A DNA stretch of 5,849 bases from Gammaproteobacteria bacterium (GTDB lineage: Bacteria > Pseudomonadota > Gammaproteobacteria > GCA-001735895): contig JAOUJX010000272.1 in assembly GCA_029882955.1 (NCBI GenBank), positions 1-5,849 on the forward strand, written 5' to 3'. Numbering within the stretch: the first letter of the stretch is position 1; every line of letters starts with the position of its first letter. Position numbers and translations under genes: made by a program. Positions 5,413-5,849 of this stretch are shown piece by piece. Below the pieces are notes generated by a model, which searched no databases, was not told where the DNA came from, and worked only from the letters and a program-made list of their open reading frames with translations.

Positions 5413-5849
5413 TGATCGCCGAGTCACCCGGCTCAGCTTACCGGCTGCTGTCGGTATTACTATTGCCTTTCTGGATATTACATGCCTTTTTTCATGGCCG
5501 ATCGCAAAAGCTACCCCGATATCTCCGGCAACGATTCTGGGGGCCTGCCGATCGATCCAGCCTGTCAAAAGTTTGGGTTCACGCCTCTTCTATCGGCGAA
5601 GTAAATGCAGTTTCGCCCCTGGTTAAAGCACTCGTCAATCAGGGAGAGCCGATCCTGTTTACCAGCTTTACTGCCACGGGTTATCAGGCGATAAAAAGTA
5701 ATTTTTCATCTGCTGTTGAGCCTGGAATCATCCCGGTCGATTTTTTTGTTTTTTGTCGGCGCTTTGTTCACCAACACAGGATCAAACTTTGCTTACTCAT
5801 GGAGACAGAGCTTTGGCCGGAGCTTTTATATCAGACTGCGAAAAATGGC
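5412..5849 (+). CDS. waaA: 3-deoxy-D-manno-octulosonic acid (Kdo) transferase WaaA, N-terminal 146 residues (runs off the right edge)
   Basis: Partial gene, open to the window end. The enzyme transfers Kdo from CMP-Kdo to lipid IVA at the inner face of the inner membrane, making the inner core. The product begins MIAESPGSAYRLLSVLLLPF; residues 11-27 form the single N-terminal membrane anchor. The family's catalytic motif follows as VWVHASSIGEVNA (54-66), with Glu63 matching the general-base Glu of the HxxSxGE motif. FTSFTATGYQAI (83-94) corresponds to E. coli TTMTPTGSERV, and LLMETELWPELL (128-139) to the near-invariant METELWPN. The glycosyltransferase C-terminal domain with the CMP-Kdo site is outside the window, so integrity and whether one or two Kdo units are added cannot be judged. 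The ATG (5412-5414) overlaps the lpxL stop as TGATG, a sign of translational coupling. A purine-rich GGGGGAA (5391-5397) lies 14 bases upstream, in the loop of a small hairpin. Poly-T runs near 5742-5757 do not break the frame. Confidence 0.92.
   Translation, partial: MIAESPGSAYRLLSVLLLPFWILHAFFHGRSQKLPRYLRQRFWGPADRSSLSKVWVHASSIGEVNAVSPLVKALVNQGEPILFTSFTATGYQAIKSNFSSAVEPGIIPVDFFVFCRRFVHQHRIKLCLLMETELWPELLYQTAKNG

Noticed and set aside
4987..5568. 193-codon open frame on the minus strand opposite lpxL and waaA
   Set aside because: It is the longest antisense frame, but shows no recognisable motif and lies opposite two well-supported conserved genes; a shadow frame.
5738..5761. Runs of T in waaA suggesting a frameshift or slippery site
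   Set aside because: The frame continues through to the conserved METELWP motif in the same frame as the catalytic Glu motif, so no frameshift is needed.

Overview
The window reads as chromosomal DNA of a Gram-negative bacterium, most likely a gammaproteobacterium. It encodes an outer-membrane FadL-type beta-barrel, a TolC-type channel, and two lipid A / inner-core LPS enzymes (LpxL/HtrB-type acyltransferase and Kdo transferase WaaA) that align by memory with their E. coli counterparts. Base composition looks moderate and even throughout. I see no insertion sequence, phage gene, CRISPR array, tRNA or rRNA. Genus cannot be fixed from this.

Left part, minus strand (1-1547): a two-gene unit read leftwards, first a FadL/OmpP1-family outer-membrane protein (1547-300), then 17 bases later a GDSL/SGNH-type lipoprotein (282 to beyond position 1). 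A plausible joint role is release of acyl chains from an ester at the cell surface and their uptake through the barrel. A divergent intergenic stretch (1548-1732) carries promoter-like elements for both directions.

Middle (1733-2053): a small stand-alone SET-domain protein on the plus strand, probably starting at TTG. It is closed by a strong intrinsic terminator whose stem begins inside the last codons of the gene.

Right part, plus strand (2118-5849): a run of five genes in one direction: a divergent protein-L-isoaspartate methyltransferase-like protein, a single-domain rhodanese, tolC (GTG start), lpxL, and the first 146 codons of waaA, which runs off the right edge. tolC to lpxL are 7 bases apart, and lpxL and waaA overlap by one base (TGATG). 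An 85-base gap before tolC holds a perfect TATAAT box, a 12-base perfect palindrome in the -35 zone, and a 10-base direct repeat, so tolC-lpxL-waaA may have its own regulated promoter.

The theme is the outer membrane: lipid uptake, export through TolC, and completion of Kdo2-lipid A. I did not find a defence system or other clearly undescribed system. The most interesting points are fine details: altered gate residues in TolC, a palindrome at the tolC promoter, loss of the usual substrate loop in the methyltransferase-like protein, the barrel-hydrolase pairing, and the orphan SET protein.
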